A stretch of DNA of 64,000 bases from assembly GCF_000350225.1 (NCBI RefSeq), contig NW_005179169.1, positions 99,996 through 163,995 on the forward strand, given 5' to 3'. How positions within the stretch are numbered: the first letter of the stretch is position 1; the number at the start of each line of letters is the position of its first letter. Under the pieces are notes generated by a model that was given only the letters and a program-made list of their open reading frames with translations, did no database searches and was not told where the DNA came from. Made by a program: the position numbers and the translations under genes. Positions 40,143 through 51,400 of this stretch are shown here, piece by piece. Source of the DNA: Chondrus crispus (Eukaryota; Rhodophyta; Florideophyceae; Gigartinales; Gigartinaceae).

Positions 40143-41329
40143 CTAATTGTCTTTGTGCTCCAGGTACTCCTCAAGGGAAGGGGGAGCACACTCAAAGTAC
40201 TGGCTGATCTGGTTGGGGTATATGCAGTTGCGCATGTTGAGGATGAGAAGCCCGGCCAGGTAGAGGGACCCTACAGGAGCTTGAAGAATCTTCATCTTGC
40301 GCTTGCAGTCCAACGTCGAGAAGTAGAGCTTTACCTCCTTGAAAATCCACTCGACAGTTATGCGGACTTTTGACATGGCCTTATTGAACGCCCGCTGCTG
40401 TGTTGACAGCGCACTGCCTTGATACGGAACTTCCAAGAACCACCTTCGGCTATATCCAGAATCACCATACAAGCAGTACTGCCTTCCCCCCATCTGCATC
40501 AAGATTCCCAATTCTTCGTCGATGCCACTTCGCACGTACAAAGTCCAGTCGTGCCTCCTTCCTTCAACAGGTCCGAACGCATGAAGGATCAATCTGTCAG
40601 GGCTATTCACAGCCTGGTACTTCAACCCGTGCTTACGCTTGTGTCCGTTGTAGGCAACCATTTGAGAGTCGTATCCAGTAGGTCTGGCAATTCCCAGTAC
40701 GGTTCCATCTATAAAACCAACGCAGTTAGTTAAACCACTACTTTTATCGTGTATACGTGTCGCGTACTCTTGTATTCTACCTTGTACGAACGCTGAATCC
40801 ATTTTTCCAGTGAGCAGTTGTTGACGTTCTTCCAGGAGCTGCTCTATTCCTTCCCAAAAGATTTCAGAGAGCTGAGGAGCATGCTTGCCAAAGAAGACTT
40901 CGAGTTCTTTCCAACGAGATGGAGATGCTAACCGTCGTAGTATGATGCAGGTGGACAGCATAGGGTAGACCCATACCTCGAACTAGCTGTATGCGTACGC
41001 GAATTAGGCCACGCAAACGCACTCATCATCCGAACGACGTCGTCTTTGGAAAGGCGGAAGAATAGCACGCTGTCCGCATCGCTCAGGCCGTTAAAATTGA
41101 AGGAGAATTCTGATGTGGCGATGCGGTTTCGCGCAAGCAGCTGCTTGCGAAGCTCCTCCTCTTTCTGGTGAAACTGCTGCGCGATGATTGTGAGGGATGC
41201 TGTGCTTGCAAAGGCTGATGAAGGGTTCGTGCGGCGCCTTCTGGCAAGGAATGACAACACTGTCCCAAGCTGAAGTGCCCGCGCTTGCACTGCTCGCCTC
41301 GAAAAGTCGCGCTGCCTTCCCCTTGTCAT
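40143..41329 (-). pseudogene. Harbinger DDE transposase with one frameshift
   Basis: The N-terminal part (from ATG 41329) holds the family segment LSDADSVLFFRLSKDDVVRM. Near 40975 the frame must change by one base, from SSRYG to VYPMLSTCIILRRLASPSRW, to continue the family pattern. The second part holds the DDE_4 nuclease, with FIDGTVLGIARP (first Asp), YGDSGYSRRW (second Asp) and VRITVEWIFKEVK (Glu). All three catalytic residues are present. No intron with usual splice sites can replace the shift without deleting conserved residues. Either the gene is a recent pseudogene or one base is wrong in the assembly. Confidence 0.8.
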
Positions 41330-41523
41330 GGTTGCTGCAGGTTGCTGCAGGAACAAGCAAGCCGCCCTCCCAGCAGTGTACCCTTGGTAATACTCATGGT
41401 TCCATCACGGGACCGTCGGCGTAAATCAAAATTTGGGAATTTGTTTCTACGTTTCGGAAACACATTTCCGCAATTGCGGGGGTGATTTACTCACGAGTTA
41501 TTTGCAGAATTGTTCCAGGCGTA

Positions 41524-41700
41524 ATATCTGAAAGAAGGAAAAAGATACTCTCGCCACCGCAGTTGACTTCTTTGTTGCGGAAGGATGGGAGTCTGGTGAG
41601 ATCTGGAAGTCTTTTCCAGCCATTTTTAGAATGCCTAAAAGACATACCTCAAAACATTTTAGGGTTTACCCAAAAGAATTCCTGTAACGGATATGACTAA
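41524..41700 (-). repeat. Repeat copy B, right part
   Basis: This begins directly after the Harbinger right end. Translated on the minus strand it gives EVNCGGESIFFLLSD, matching EVMYGGTVIFFFLVEE of copy A, with weaker similarity continuing upstream. Together with 38845-38907 it forms the interrupted insertion site. Confidence 0.55.
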
Positions 41701-42759
41701 AATTTCACAATTGCAATTACGGCTAGGTGGGTTGGTCATGAGTAAAAAGTGCATTTACCCTAACGATGAAATTAGCAACTTCATAGGAGTATTAGCATTG
41801 CAATCAATCACTCGGCAAACTATGGGAAGAGGACATCAGCGCGACCAATCAGTTACCACTACAGCAGAAAAAACAATGAAGTGGAAGTCAGTCCGGCGTG
41901 TATTCTTGGCACGCCTTCATCTACCCTCACCATTCTGAAAAAGTACTTTTTAGTCCACTGTGCCCAGCGCTTTGCATTCAATTAATTCCAGCTTTTGTGC
42001 TTTTCAAACCTTGCAAACCGCACATACCCCTCTCTTCCTTTTCGTTAAACTTCAATTATTGAACAGATGTCCGCAGCCAGACTCTTTTTGGATTCCGAGA
42101 GCAAGATGTAATCCAAATGAAGAATTTAATTCGGTGGTAGGATTATCAAACTGGTTTGATTCGCTACAGCTGCGCTCCTCTTCTCATGGCTTGCTCTGTG
42201 CTTCTCTTTCTGAGTACACCCGCATGCTGGAGAGATATGGGAACTGTGTGGGAAAAGCATGATGGACAGCTCTCCGAGATATTCTGGGAGGTCGCGAAGT
42301 CCTTTATAGATGCTCCACAATAGGTAGTACTTTCACTTATAGATGCTTTGTTCTTTAGCAGTAAGGCTCGTTCCAACTCATAAAGTTTATGCACGGTACT
42401 AAGAGTAAGCTGATTTGGGAGCAGGGGGGGCAATCAGGTTACTGTATCTTTGTGGGATCAGAGTAGGGAGCGGGCGAAGGAAGTGAACAGTAGCGAAACA
42501 ATGATTTACGTGGTATCGTGCGTATCTTCCTTGTCCTCTTTTTTTCTGTTGCAGCCGTGTGGACGTGTGCTTTATACTGATGATGTGTTGGCAAGTTGTG
42601 TTTGAATATGTCGTGCACAAGAGTACGTGATATGTTGTGATGAGCACTGAGGCTGCATTTGATAATCGTTGCATTTGAATAAAAGTGTTTGAATGAAGGG
42701 ACGTGAGAGGCATGTCCGTTGGAGTGAGGGGTCGTGAGATATCCGAATTCAAAATTATC
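41701..42759. other. No gene recognised; includes the probable copia 3' LTR
   Basis: The right-hand part (up to 42760) should be the 3' long terminal repeat of the copia element. On the minus strand a purine tract aaaagggaattag is followed by TGATAATTTTG at 42760, the usual layout of polypurine tract and LTR start. The other LTR end could not be fixed because the 5' LTR is missing. The remainder has only short frames. Confidence 0.4.
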
Positions 42760-45700
42760 ATACTAATTCCCTTTTGAAGTCATAGTTATCCAAGGGACTG
42801 ATTGGAGCTTCTCGTTTCTGCTGTCGGGAAGTCGAGAGAAATTCTTCCATCGTGGAGAGTGAGTTGTAGCGGCTGCGATAATGGACTGTCGGTCTTGGTG
42901 AGGGGGTCTGATATATTTTGTCTTCCTGGTATCCACATAAAATTGTTCACGTTATGTGTTTCGAAGTCAAAACGGATAACGTTGACGTCGGCGCGTATAG
43001 ATTTGTCAATTGAGTTCCTTTGTGTGGATAGAGATGTATACAAGTCTTTGGAGTCAACAGCAATTGTCAGCTCAACTTGAGCGCCAAGTAGGGCTTTTAG
43101 GGCGCGACAGAGAACCTTTCCATCATCAATTGCCTCGGAGGCTGCCAAGATCTCTGCGGCGCCAATGGATTTGACTGGGCGTTTCGACTTGTGTGACATC
43201 CACGAGAGCGTGTGGAAGATTGAACCACTTTGCAAATCGCCAAGTAATAGGCCTGCTACATATCCAAGTTGTCCATAGTCACAAGAGCGTGCTGCGTCTG
43301 AGAAAACGAGTACAGAGATTCGGTATTCATGTCCGCTGCTCGAGGCAGGAAAGTTAATCGACGTTTCAAGCTTCTTGAGCTGCCTTAGTTCATTTATTTG
43401 GCTCACGAGATCACTGACCTTCACAGATGGTAGTTTTTGCTGTAGATAGCTTGCTGTGAATGAGCAGAAGGGTGAAGCGGATATTCCCAACCAGCCGATA
43501 GAACTGTTGAGAGAGCGGTAGGCTGATATTTCGACAGTATTGAGAGCCTCATCGTGTTGTCGACGCCTAAGGCGAGAGATTGGAAAACCTTCAAGAGACT
43601 CTAGCTTGTCATCCCCGTTGATCTGGCAGGAATAGTCTCGTAGCTGTGTGATATTGAGGCCAAAGAATCTGAGGAGACCGGGACCGTGCGCGATTGTCCC
43701 AAGCTTGAACTTGTTATTGAACTGTGAGACGAAGAGATCGACTTCGTGATCAGGGCCGGTCGCCAATATGTCATCAACAATTTTGACTACCAGTAGTACC
43801 AATTTTCCATCACGCTGCAGATAGAATAGCTGAGGTACGTAAGCGAGCTGGTAAAGGCCTATGGTAAACAGCAGGTTGTCTGACTGGACTTGCCATTTCG
43901 CATTGGCATTAACGAGACCGTAGGCTGCAGTAAGCAACAGCCAGTAGAATGAGCGATTTTTCGATTCCCTTGGAGGTACAACATAAACATTGCGGTTGGC
44001 ATCTCCTGTTTGTAGAAATGCACTTTCCACATCCATCTTTGTGATGCGCCATTTTCTTAGAGATGCCATAGACAGTAAAAGTCTAATACCGGTAGGTGGG
44101 CATACGCAGCAGTCGGATCTGAGGTCATGTTTGAGACTGTCTTCATTTCCGTGGGGAGCAATTCTGGCTTTTAGTTTCAATGATTTGTCATCGTTCATCT
44201 TGACCTTGTAAACGACATGACTTGATATGACGTTTGCATCGGGAGGAATTTTAGATACATGCACTGGTTCCACAGTCTTTTTGAAGCTTGTTTCTTCTGC
44301 GTTGTATGCATTCACCAGGGCAAATTGCGGAAAGCCTTGTGCTTGGTGACGCATGAAAGATTTGTTACCAAAATGATTTAGCATCTCCTGAAGCACGACG
44401 GGTTCAATACTGCTCAACTGTGAGCTTTGGGCAGAGACCGTGCTGGATGTCGTATTGCTTGTGGAGAATCTCCATGTTTCATCTGTCATATCCAATACCT
44501 CATCATCACCGTCGTCGTATTCTATATTGTGCCTACCGTCCTCGTCGATCGATCGAACAGTGCCAGAGTAATAGGAATTGTCAAGAGGCCAGAATACATC
44601 GACACAGTCTCCTGCTTTCGGCAGTTCCGGTTCACAGTCGCTTGTGGAATACTCCTGATGGAAGGCTGTCTCGTCATTACTTTCATAATCGCAATCATCA
44701 GTATTACGATTTACAGCTGTGCAGTCAATGACGTTTTCCAAGTCCATATCGAGTTGATCTATGCTTTGTTGAATTTGAATGGCAAAAGGGTCGTCTTGAA
44801 TCGCGAAACGTGTGTCTTCGATTGCAGATGATATCGTCTTCCCATTTGCACCTGGTACTGTAATTGTGCGGGAGGAGGGATCATATGATAGCACAACACG
44901 CGGCGATGACCATTTGCCTCGTTTTTCGTGTTGTCGTTTGATATAAATCTCAACCAGATCTCCTACTCCTACTTGAGGTTCAGTTAGGGAATTTGATCGG
45001 AGTATCAGGTTGAGTTTGCGTTTCGCTTTGATCGTGTCATGAGCATCGATTAAGTCTTTTGAGATGACATTAATACCATTCTTATCATCGCATGGCTTTG
45101 TAAAGCCTTTTGCTAGTTCAAAGGCGGACAGTACATCAGATCCGTAAAGATCATTTGAAATGCGAATGGCACGATAGGCCATTAGTTCTGGTGGCATTGG
45201 TGGTTCAGAAGACGCCTTCAGTCGGAGGAATATACTTCTGATAATGCTGTGTTTTGACTCTAACGGATTCTTGCTGTGACGTCTCGGTGGCACGGGTCGG
45301 AACTTGATGTGGTTCAGCCTGAGATATTCAGCAAACTCGGTCTTATTGAATGCATTGTCACCATGTACATAGCTGGGATACCAGAACTGATTAATCCAGG
45401 CCGCTTCGAATCCTTCAATAGATGACTTGATTGTGGCATCATTTACCACATACCCAGCAGAGTATCGGGACCAGGCGTCCATTATGTGAAAAGTTCGTAG
45501 GCCTTCCAAATGAAAGTGGTCAATGCATACAATATCATTGAAATTGTGGTGAAGGGATGTCAGCGATACCTTTCGAGAAGGTTTTGGAAATGAAGTGGCT
45601 CTGCATCCATGGCAAGTTTCAACTGTACGGGATAGATATTTTTCAACTTCTTTGCTCCACATTTCATTTCGTTCTAGTAGCGTTCGAATGTCTGAGAAGG

Positions 45701-46168
45701 AGGCATGTCTACAAATGTGTTTGTGAACTTTATCGATGATTCTTTTGACTTCATTCCATGGACGAGTATCTGTACTGTGAGCTGATGAAGCACAGAGAGC
45801 GTTCAGGGAAGCAGAATGGTACTTCTCCGGTACAGCACGTGAGAAGGTGGCATAGGGGATGTAGCTATGCAAATCATGATCAACCATGGAGATGGATTCG
45901 GTAGAGGGGCCTTTTCCGGCAAATACGATTGCATTGGTGCCAACATGCATGATATTGGACTTGCTGGTGACATTTCGTCCTATCACCCACTGTGAGGACC
46001 CTTCTAAGACCAGGTGACGAATCCGGATCAGACTGCCATCATCAGACAATGCCGTGAGCAGAACGGATCCGAGAATTCTGCGTTTTGCGCTAGCATGATT
46101 TCCGCAACCATACTGCCAAAAGCACACTACGAAGTAAATCTGGCCCGTAACGTTACGATTAATTTAAT
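42760..46168 (-). mobile_element. Ty1/copia retrotransposon, 5'-truncated
   Basis: The order integrase, reverse transcriptase, RNase H in a single frame marks the copia superfamily. The 3' side keeps a polypurine tract and probable LTR start at 42760. On the 5' side the frame begins at about 46168, directly after a stop. Only the end of the protease seems present (SSQWVIGRNVTSKSNIMHVG), with no Gag, no protease active site and no recognisable 5' LTR. The copy is therefore incomplete, though its enzymatic core is open over 3.3 kb. Confidence 0.85.
42786..46127 (-). CDS. Copia polyprotein (integrase, Tudor-like domain, reverse transcriptase, RNase H)
   Basis: The 1113-codon frame starts at a GTG, so the true start lies in lost sequence. 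The integrase has an HHCC finger (ETCHGCR, about residue 150) and D-D-E residues in CIDHFHLEG, YVHGDNAFN and KNPLESKHSII (about 190-300). At about residues 502-554 is an inserted module with GDCVDVFWPLDNSYYSGTV, HNIEYDDGDDEV and DETWRF, the pattern of a Tudor/SH3-like barrel. The reverse transcriptase has MDVESAFLQ and the active site IVDDILATG (usual YVDD). RNase H has VFSDAARS, AEILAASEA and the late VDSKDLYTSL. No stop interrupts these domains, so the copy is young, although it lacks Gag and protease. Confidence 0.9.
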   Translation of the reverse strand: MCFWQYGCGNHASAKRRILGSVLLTALSDDGSLIRIRHLVLEGSSQWVIGRNVTSKSNIMHVGTNAIVFAGKGPSTESISMVDHDLHSYIPYATFSRAVPEKYHSASLNALCASSAHSTDTRPWNEVKRIIDKVHKHICRHASFSDIRTLLERNEMWSKEVEKYLSRTVETCHGCRATSFPKPSRKVSLTSLHHNFNDIVCIDHFHLEGLRTFHIMDAWSRYSAGYVVNDATIKSSIEGFEAAWINQFWYPSYVHGDNAFNKTEFAEYLRLNHIKFRPVPPRRHSKNPLESKHSIIRSIFLRLKASSEPPMPPELMAYRAIRISNDLYGSDVLSAFELAKGFTKPCDDKNGINVISKDLIDAHDTIKAKRKLNLILRSNSLTEPQVGVGDLVEIYIKRQHEKRGKWSSPRVVLSYDPSSRTITVPGANGKTISSAIEDTRFAIQDDPFAIQIQQSIDQLDMDLENVIDCTAVNRNTDDCDYESNDETAFHQEYSTSDCEPELPKAGDCVDVFWPLDNSYYSGTVRSIDEDGRHNIEYDDGDDEVLDMTDETWRFSTSNTTSSTVSAQSSQLSSIEPVVLQEMLNHFGNKSFMRHQAQGFPQFALVNAYNAEETSFKKTVEPVHVSKIPPDANVISSHVVYKVKMNDDKSLKLKARIAPHGNEDSLKHDLRSDCCVCPPTGIRLLLSMASLRKWRITKMDVESAFLQTGDANRNVYVVPPRESKNRSFYWLLLTAAYGLVNANAKWQVQSDNLLFTIGLYQLAYVPQLFYLQRDGKLVLLVVKIVDDILATGPDHEVDLFVSQFNNKFKLGTIAHGPGLLRFFGLNITQLRDYSCQINGDDKLESLEGFPISRLRRRQHDEALNTVEISAYRSLNSSIGWLGISASPFCSFTASYLQQKLPSVKVSDLVSQINELRQLKKLETSINFPASSSGHEYRISVLVFSDAARSCDYGQLGYVAGLLLGDLQSGSIFHTLSWMSHKSKRPVKSIGAAEILAASEAIDDGKVLCRALKALLGAQVELTIAVDSKDLYTSLSTQRNSIDKSIRADVNVIRFDFETHNVNNFMWIPGRQNISDPLTKTDSPLSQPLQLTLHDGRISLDFPTAETRSSNQSLG

Positions 46169-46666
46169 TTTTGATTTGGCTGTACCAATGATAGTCAAGA
46201 CATTTTTTGAGCAAAATTTTTGATACTGATTTTGCACCGAATTCCCTGCAAGCCGTAATCTATTGGTACTCTTCCAATACCTTGCCGTCGCTGGGCCAAC
46301 TGAAAAAAATCGCAGATTTACAATTGGACATGGCAGTGCCTCATTGTAATATTTGGCGGTACTGCCATACGTGCTGGGCTGATCCATCTCAAAAACATCC
46401 CAGATTAACCGCTTGGCATGGCCATGCAGTAGTTTATTGCGTTTTGGTACTGTCAAACAGACTGGAATGATCCAACGTTTGTTTCTGGTCGGCGATGTGC
46501 ACACGTAGGATCGGGTCAATGCACCGCACCCGTGGTACCAGTTGTCATATAGGATGGGAGCAGTGTGAATTGCGGGCAAGAGTCAGTAGTCGGTTTACCA
46601 CTATGTTAGCTCCCTATCTACATACGCTACGCAGCGCAATATACAGTCTCCTTGCCGCTTCACGCT
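46169..46666. other. No gene recognised
   Basis: About 500 bp between the broken 5' end of the copia element and the tandem array. A minus-strand frame (46127-46579) covers it but shows no Gag zinc knuckle or other feature, so I do not call it. Confidence 0.4.
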
Positions 46667-47903
46667 CCGATGACCAACTGTTGTGGGGACAAGCGCATTT
46701 GTAAACTGAAGTAGGTTAGATACTGCAAGCAGCACGCCTGTGCGGCCGGACTGATTCGCGAAGCGTTAACGACAACTTACAATCCATCCAACACTTTCAC
46801 GCAACAAGAACTGCCCAACTTCCGGCGCCGATGCCATGTGACACTTCCAATCATGACGGAGTTGAGTTAACCATGACTTCAAGTTCCGATGACCAACTGT
46901 TGTGGGGACAAGCGCAGATGTAAACTGAAGTAGGTAAGATACTGTGTGCAGCACGCCTGTCCGGCTGGACTGATTCGCGAAGCGTTAACGAAAACTTACG
47001 AATCCATCCAACACTTTCACGCAACAAGAACTGCCTAACTTCCGGCGCCGATGCCATGTGACACTTCCAATCATGACGGAGTTGAGTTAACCATGACTTC
47101 AAGTTCCGATGACCAAATGTTGTGGAGACAAGCGCAGATGTAAACTGAAGTAGGTAAGATACTGTGTGCAGCACGCCTGTCCGGCCGGACTGATTCGCGA
47201 AGCGTTAACGACAACTTACGAATCCATCCAACACTTTCACGCAACAAGAACTGCCCAACTTCCGGCGCCGATGCCATGTGACACTTCCAATCATGACGGA
47301 GTTGAGTTAACCATGACTTCAAGTTCCGATGACCCACTGTTGTGGGGACAAGCGCAGATGTAAACTGAAGTAGGTAAGATACTGTGTGCAGCACGCCTGT
47401 CCGGCCGGACTGATTCGCGAAGCGTTAACGACAACTTACGAATCCATCCAACACTTTCACGCAACAAGAACTGCCCAACTTCCGGCGCCGATGCCATGTG
47501 ACACTTCCAATCATGACGGAGTTGAGTTAACCGTGACTTCAAGTTCCGACGACCAACTGTTGTGGGGACAAGCGCAGATGTAAACTGAAGTAGGTAAGAT
47601 ACTGTGTGCAGCACGCCTGTCCGGCCGGACTGATTCGCGAAGCGTCAACGGCAACTTACATTCCATCCAACACTTTCACGCAACAAGAACTGCCCAACTT
47701 CCGGCGCCGATGCCATGTGACACTTCCAATCATGACGGAGTTGAGTTAACCATGACTTCAAGTTCCGATGACCAACTGTTGTGGGGACAAGCGCAGATGT
47801 AAACTGAAGTAGGTAAGATACTGTGTGCAGCACGCCTGTCCGGCCGGACTGATTAGCGAAGCGTCAACGACAACTTACAATCCGTCCAACACTTTCACAA
47901 AAC
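46667..47903 (+). repeat. 220-bp tandem array, about 5.6 copies
   Basis: Units begin at ccgatgacc at 46667, 46886, 47106, 47326, 47546 and 47765, spaced 219-220 bp; the last unit is partial. The inner copies differ at only a few positions, so the array is young or homogenised. The first and last copies are the most diverged. The unit length is not a multiple of three, and the repeated frames in it are by-products. Each unit holds tgttgtggggacaagcgcag, tccggccggac and a cttccaatcatgacgg segment. Confidence 0.97.
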
Positions 47904-48437
47904 AAACACGGTTTTAATTCCGTCAGGTTCGCACGCAGACAAAGGCGATCTCATCACTAGAATTTGAAGATGGTCAGATAGTGCGGACATACGCGGATAA
48001 AATGCGACGCACCTGCGTGCATATCAACCTACTTTCAGCGCGTTTCCTATCACGACGACATCGAGATCGATCAACTGTAGATCGACCGTTTGCAGCCCCA
48101 TCCACCAGCAATAGCACTGGCGATCTCTCGCTATCCTGATCACCCATACACCACAAGCGGGCCCGCCGTGACCCTATGGCATCGATCTTGCGCCCTCATA
48201 CGCGAAACGAACTGCGTGGTTGTTTGTGTCCAAAGATACCTTCGGTCAGCAGTAGATTGGCCAAGGAAGAGCGAGGTGTCCAACTGTTGACGGGATCGGC
48301 GAGACGTGTAACCAGAAGTCCGCCCAATTTCAATTCAGATGGGATGGGTGCTGAAATCTGATAATTTTCCAGTAGAAAACGCCACTCCGCGAATAATCAG
48401 GTTTTCCAGCGTCTGAAACACCAGGTCCCTATTCCCT
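47904..48437. other. No gene recognised
   Basis: About 530 bp between the array and the end of the large transposase gene. There are short frames only. It should hold the 3' flank of the transposase and perhaps the element end, which I could not place. Confidence 0.4.
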
Positions 48438-51400
48438 TCATGCCATTCTTGCAGGGTAACCTTTTCTCCTCGTCTGAAAGTAGAATGCCCCGCCACCCAA
48501 AACATTGGCAGAGTGTTTGATGGAGTTGTCCCTCGATACGTGACAGGAGTTTGCTGAGCAGGCGTGGTACAGCGCCACGCGACGGACGCCATCAGTGAGA
48601 CAGAGCACCTGTATAGACTCTGAGTTCAGTTCCGCGGATATCCTCAGAGTTTTACGATCATCCACTCTGCATCTTACGACAGCCGCGTGAGGACTCTCGT
48701 CCTCTCTCTGCAAGACCCCAACAACAGCGAACAGGTTCAATGACGATCCGACCGCCCCATTTGCATGCAAAAGCAATCTCTTCGTCCCTCCGCGCGGTAA
48801 CATAACCTGGACGACACACCCCGGCTCAATCGTGTCATGCGAGTACGTCCGTGGGGACGCACTCAAGTAGCTTCTGCGAACGCGCCGAGCAGACGAGAAC
48901 AACTTGACTTCTGACTTCTTTGACGTATCAAATTCTGGACGGAGATTTTCCAGGATGTTTGTAGCCCGTGACAAAAGCTGCGACAAAAGCTCAGATGACT
49001 CTATTGTTTCTGTTTCTGATATGCAACAGCTGGACAGCTCATTGACATCCTTTTCACAATTCCCCTCCCATCGTACGGAATCTCCCGTCCAAGCGGGGTT
49101 GACCTTCCCATTCGACCGCATCTCGTCCATCAACGGTTTGACAAATAAATCAGATATACTAACATCTGTGTCCTTCAGGAATCCCTTCAATTCATCCGAA
49201 GCCTGTGACAACTCGTTGCAAGCTTCGCCGAGAAGCAAGCGTCGAAGGCCTCTCCTGCATTCCATCTTCAGTCCGGCATCCGAAGTTTGTGTCATAGTGC
49301 TGGACAGCAACGCCAACCGCCCTTGCCAATCATTCCCCAAACAATGACCCACGGCCGCCAAATGTCCTTTTTGGTGATTACCCCGGACTATGCACCTCTT
49401 CAAAGGTTGATGAGCATTCTCGAACACCAGTTCCATAAAGTGACGTACATGCCCGAAGGCAGGAATTGTGTGGTTGTACAACTCGATTAACCTGTGCAGG
49501 TTCGGCTTGTCCAAGCTGGGGCGACCTTTACCCACTCCTTGGCAATAATTTGCGCAAAACTTGTCTGCCTCAGTCACATACTTCTCAGCCCTTTCCAGCA
49601 AGTCTGCATGGTATTGAGCTCCATTATCACTTGTCACATACAAATAATCTGAGACACCATCCGCCTCTTCCGATGGCCACCAGTACGTCAACGCAATCAA
49701 TTCCTGCAATTGCGTCAATAGATCCAACACAACAGTGGTTTCTTCACTCTGGATCCCCGGGAACAGTTGGTAGAAAACCGGAACGCACACGAGAAGGGCA
49801 CAGAACACACCTGACAGAGTCATGGAATTGAGTTCATTCTTGGAACTAAAAACTGATGATTGCCTCTTCAACCCATTGTCTCGGAGGGCTCCACATATTG
49901 CCATGTCAGCTTTTGCCCTGAACGCGGCCGCGTTTCCTTGTCGGTTAATCACGTGGAAGCCTACCTCGATAACGTTCTTCGCGAGACCGGCCAGCAAATG
50001 GTCAGGCGCGACGACGTTGCAGCGATATGCCTCAAAACGTCCTGACACCACACGCTTTCCATCGCTTGTTAACGGTATGTCAACGCGTACGCGCTCAAGT
50101 TCCCTTTGCAATGCAAGAAGAGGAGAACTTTCGTCACTAACCTTGTTGCTGTCTTTCATACCAAGCCGGTTTGTGTCTCGACTGTCAATTTCGCTGTTGC
50201 GAAGAGCTTCATGGCGTTCCATGCACCTCAAGGACGCCGTGCGGTGTGCATGTACTTTTGTTGTATAGCCGTATCCGCTCTCACCGACGCCGGTGTTCTT
50301 CCGAAATGTACAAAGAGTGCAGGGCGTATTTGCTGTATGTCCCATAACATCCAATGTTTCAGCGGCCGCTGGATAGTCAGCCACAAAACCCACCACGTCG
50401 ACAAAGATTCTTACTCTCTCGCCGGTAGGCGTGTGTGCTTCCACACCTTCTGTTGTACACTTAACCAAGTCTGGAATGATTGAGAGCAGTATATTGTTCG
50501 TTGATACACCTGGAGGGGTTAATCCAATGATTCTGACAGACGATCGCGTGTTACGACTTCGCGGTGGTAGTCCAAGCGGGATCATGTAGCATCCACCTGC
50601 TGAACCCTGCGGATACAATGAAGAGAATGGGGAAAAGTCATCGCAGTATAGGAGAGCGCGATAGACCACGAACTTTGTTCCATCCATTAAGCGGCCGCTG
50701 TTTTGCATTCTTCTGTCAATGTTGCGGGTGCGTCCCGATATTTTGGGCTCTTGGAGGAGGAAAGGCAGCCCTTTCAAATGCTGAGTACCGAGCAGACGAA
50801 AGGGTTTGTCTGGAGTTCCATCGCCACCATCATTGAAACGCTGACCGGCCCCGTTTGTACTCATGTTTTGAAACCAAAACAAAGTGTCTGAGGTGAGACC
50901 TTCCTTGTGTTTCCAAAACCTAGAAACCAACATACACATTCTCGACGTTGCCACTGCTTCACTTTCTGTAGGTCGAAGGAGGGTACAAATATCCCCAGGC
51001 AACACCTTCTTCGAAGAACGAGCCCTTGCTTCAAAATCTATCCTTCCATCTCTACGCCTCACAGATCTATTATACTTTTCCAATGGCGGTGCTGTACAAA
51101 ACTGCCTGGCCAGGCAATTCTCCACGCCACGGAGAACCTTCATCGCCATGTTGGCGCTTCTTGTAACATTTCCCTCACTTCCCACGCACCACACGGCTGA
51201 AATTATACACTTCATTACAAAGTTATTCTCTGCGTTCTCATGAACACGATAGCCCAGATTGCGCACGTCAAGTGACAAACGTGATGGAAGCAGTTTTGAC
51301 AGTTCCAGTCGAATCACGGCACCCGGGAATGCCTGCACAGTACATGAACCATTGTGGACGTAAAGTGCTGTCGTAGCTTCCGATATTATCTGCCGCTCTG

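Larger units (their letters stand above)
38908..41523. mobile_element. PIF/Harbinger DNA transposon
   Basis: The two ends are inverted: tacgcctgg begins at 38908 and ccaggcgta ends at 41523, with further imperfect matches inside (ttctgcaaat and cactcgtga at both ends). The flanking bases are AT/AT, or ATT against AAT if a 3-bp target duplication is taken with one change. The element is about 2.6 kb and carries the two genes usual for the superfamily, a Myb/SANT-like protein and a DDE transposase, here convergent. The transposase is frameshifted, so the copy is probably not autonomous unless the shift is a sequencing error. It sits inside repeat copy B. Confidence 0.85.

Noticed and set aside
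40940..40990. Intron in the Harbinger transposase instead of a frameshift
   Set aside because: The only GT-AG pair available would be about 49 nt and would delete the conserved IILRRLASP segment.
46127..46579. Minus-strand frame upstream of the copia core as Gag
   Set aside because: It has no zinc knuckle and no Gag-like helices, and is in a different frame with stops before the polyprotein.
46766..47833. Series of repeated small frames starting MLHTVSYLLQ
   Set aside because: They recur every 220 bp because of the tandem array; 220 is not a multiple of three and there is no sign of coding constraint.
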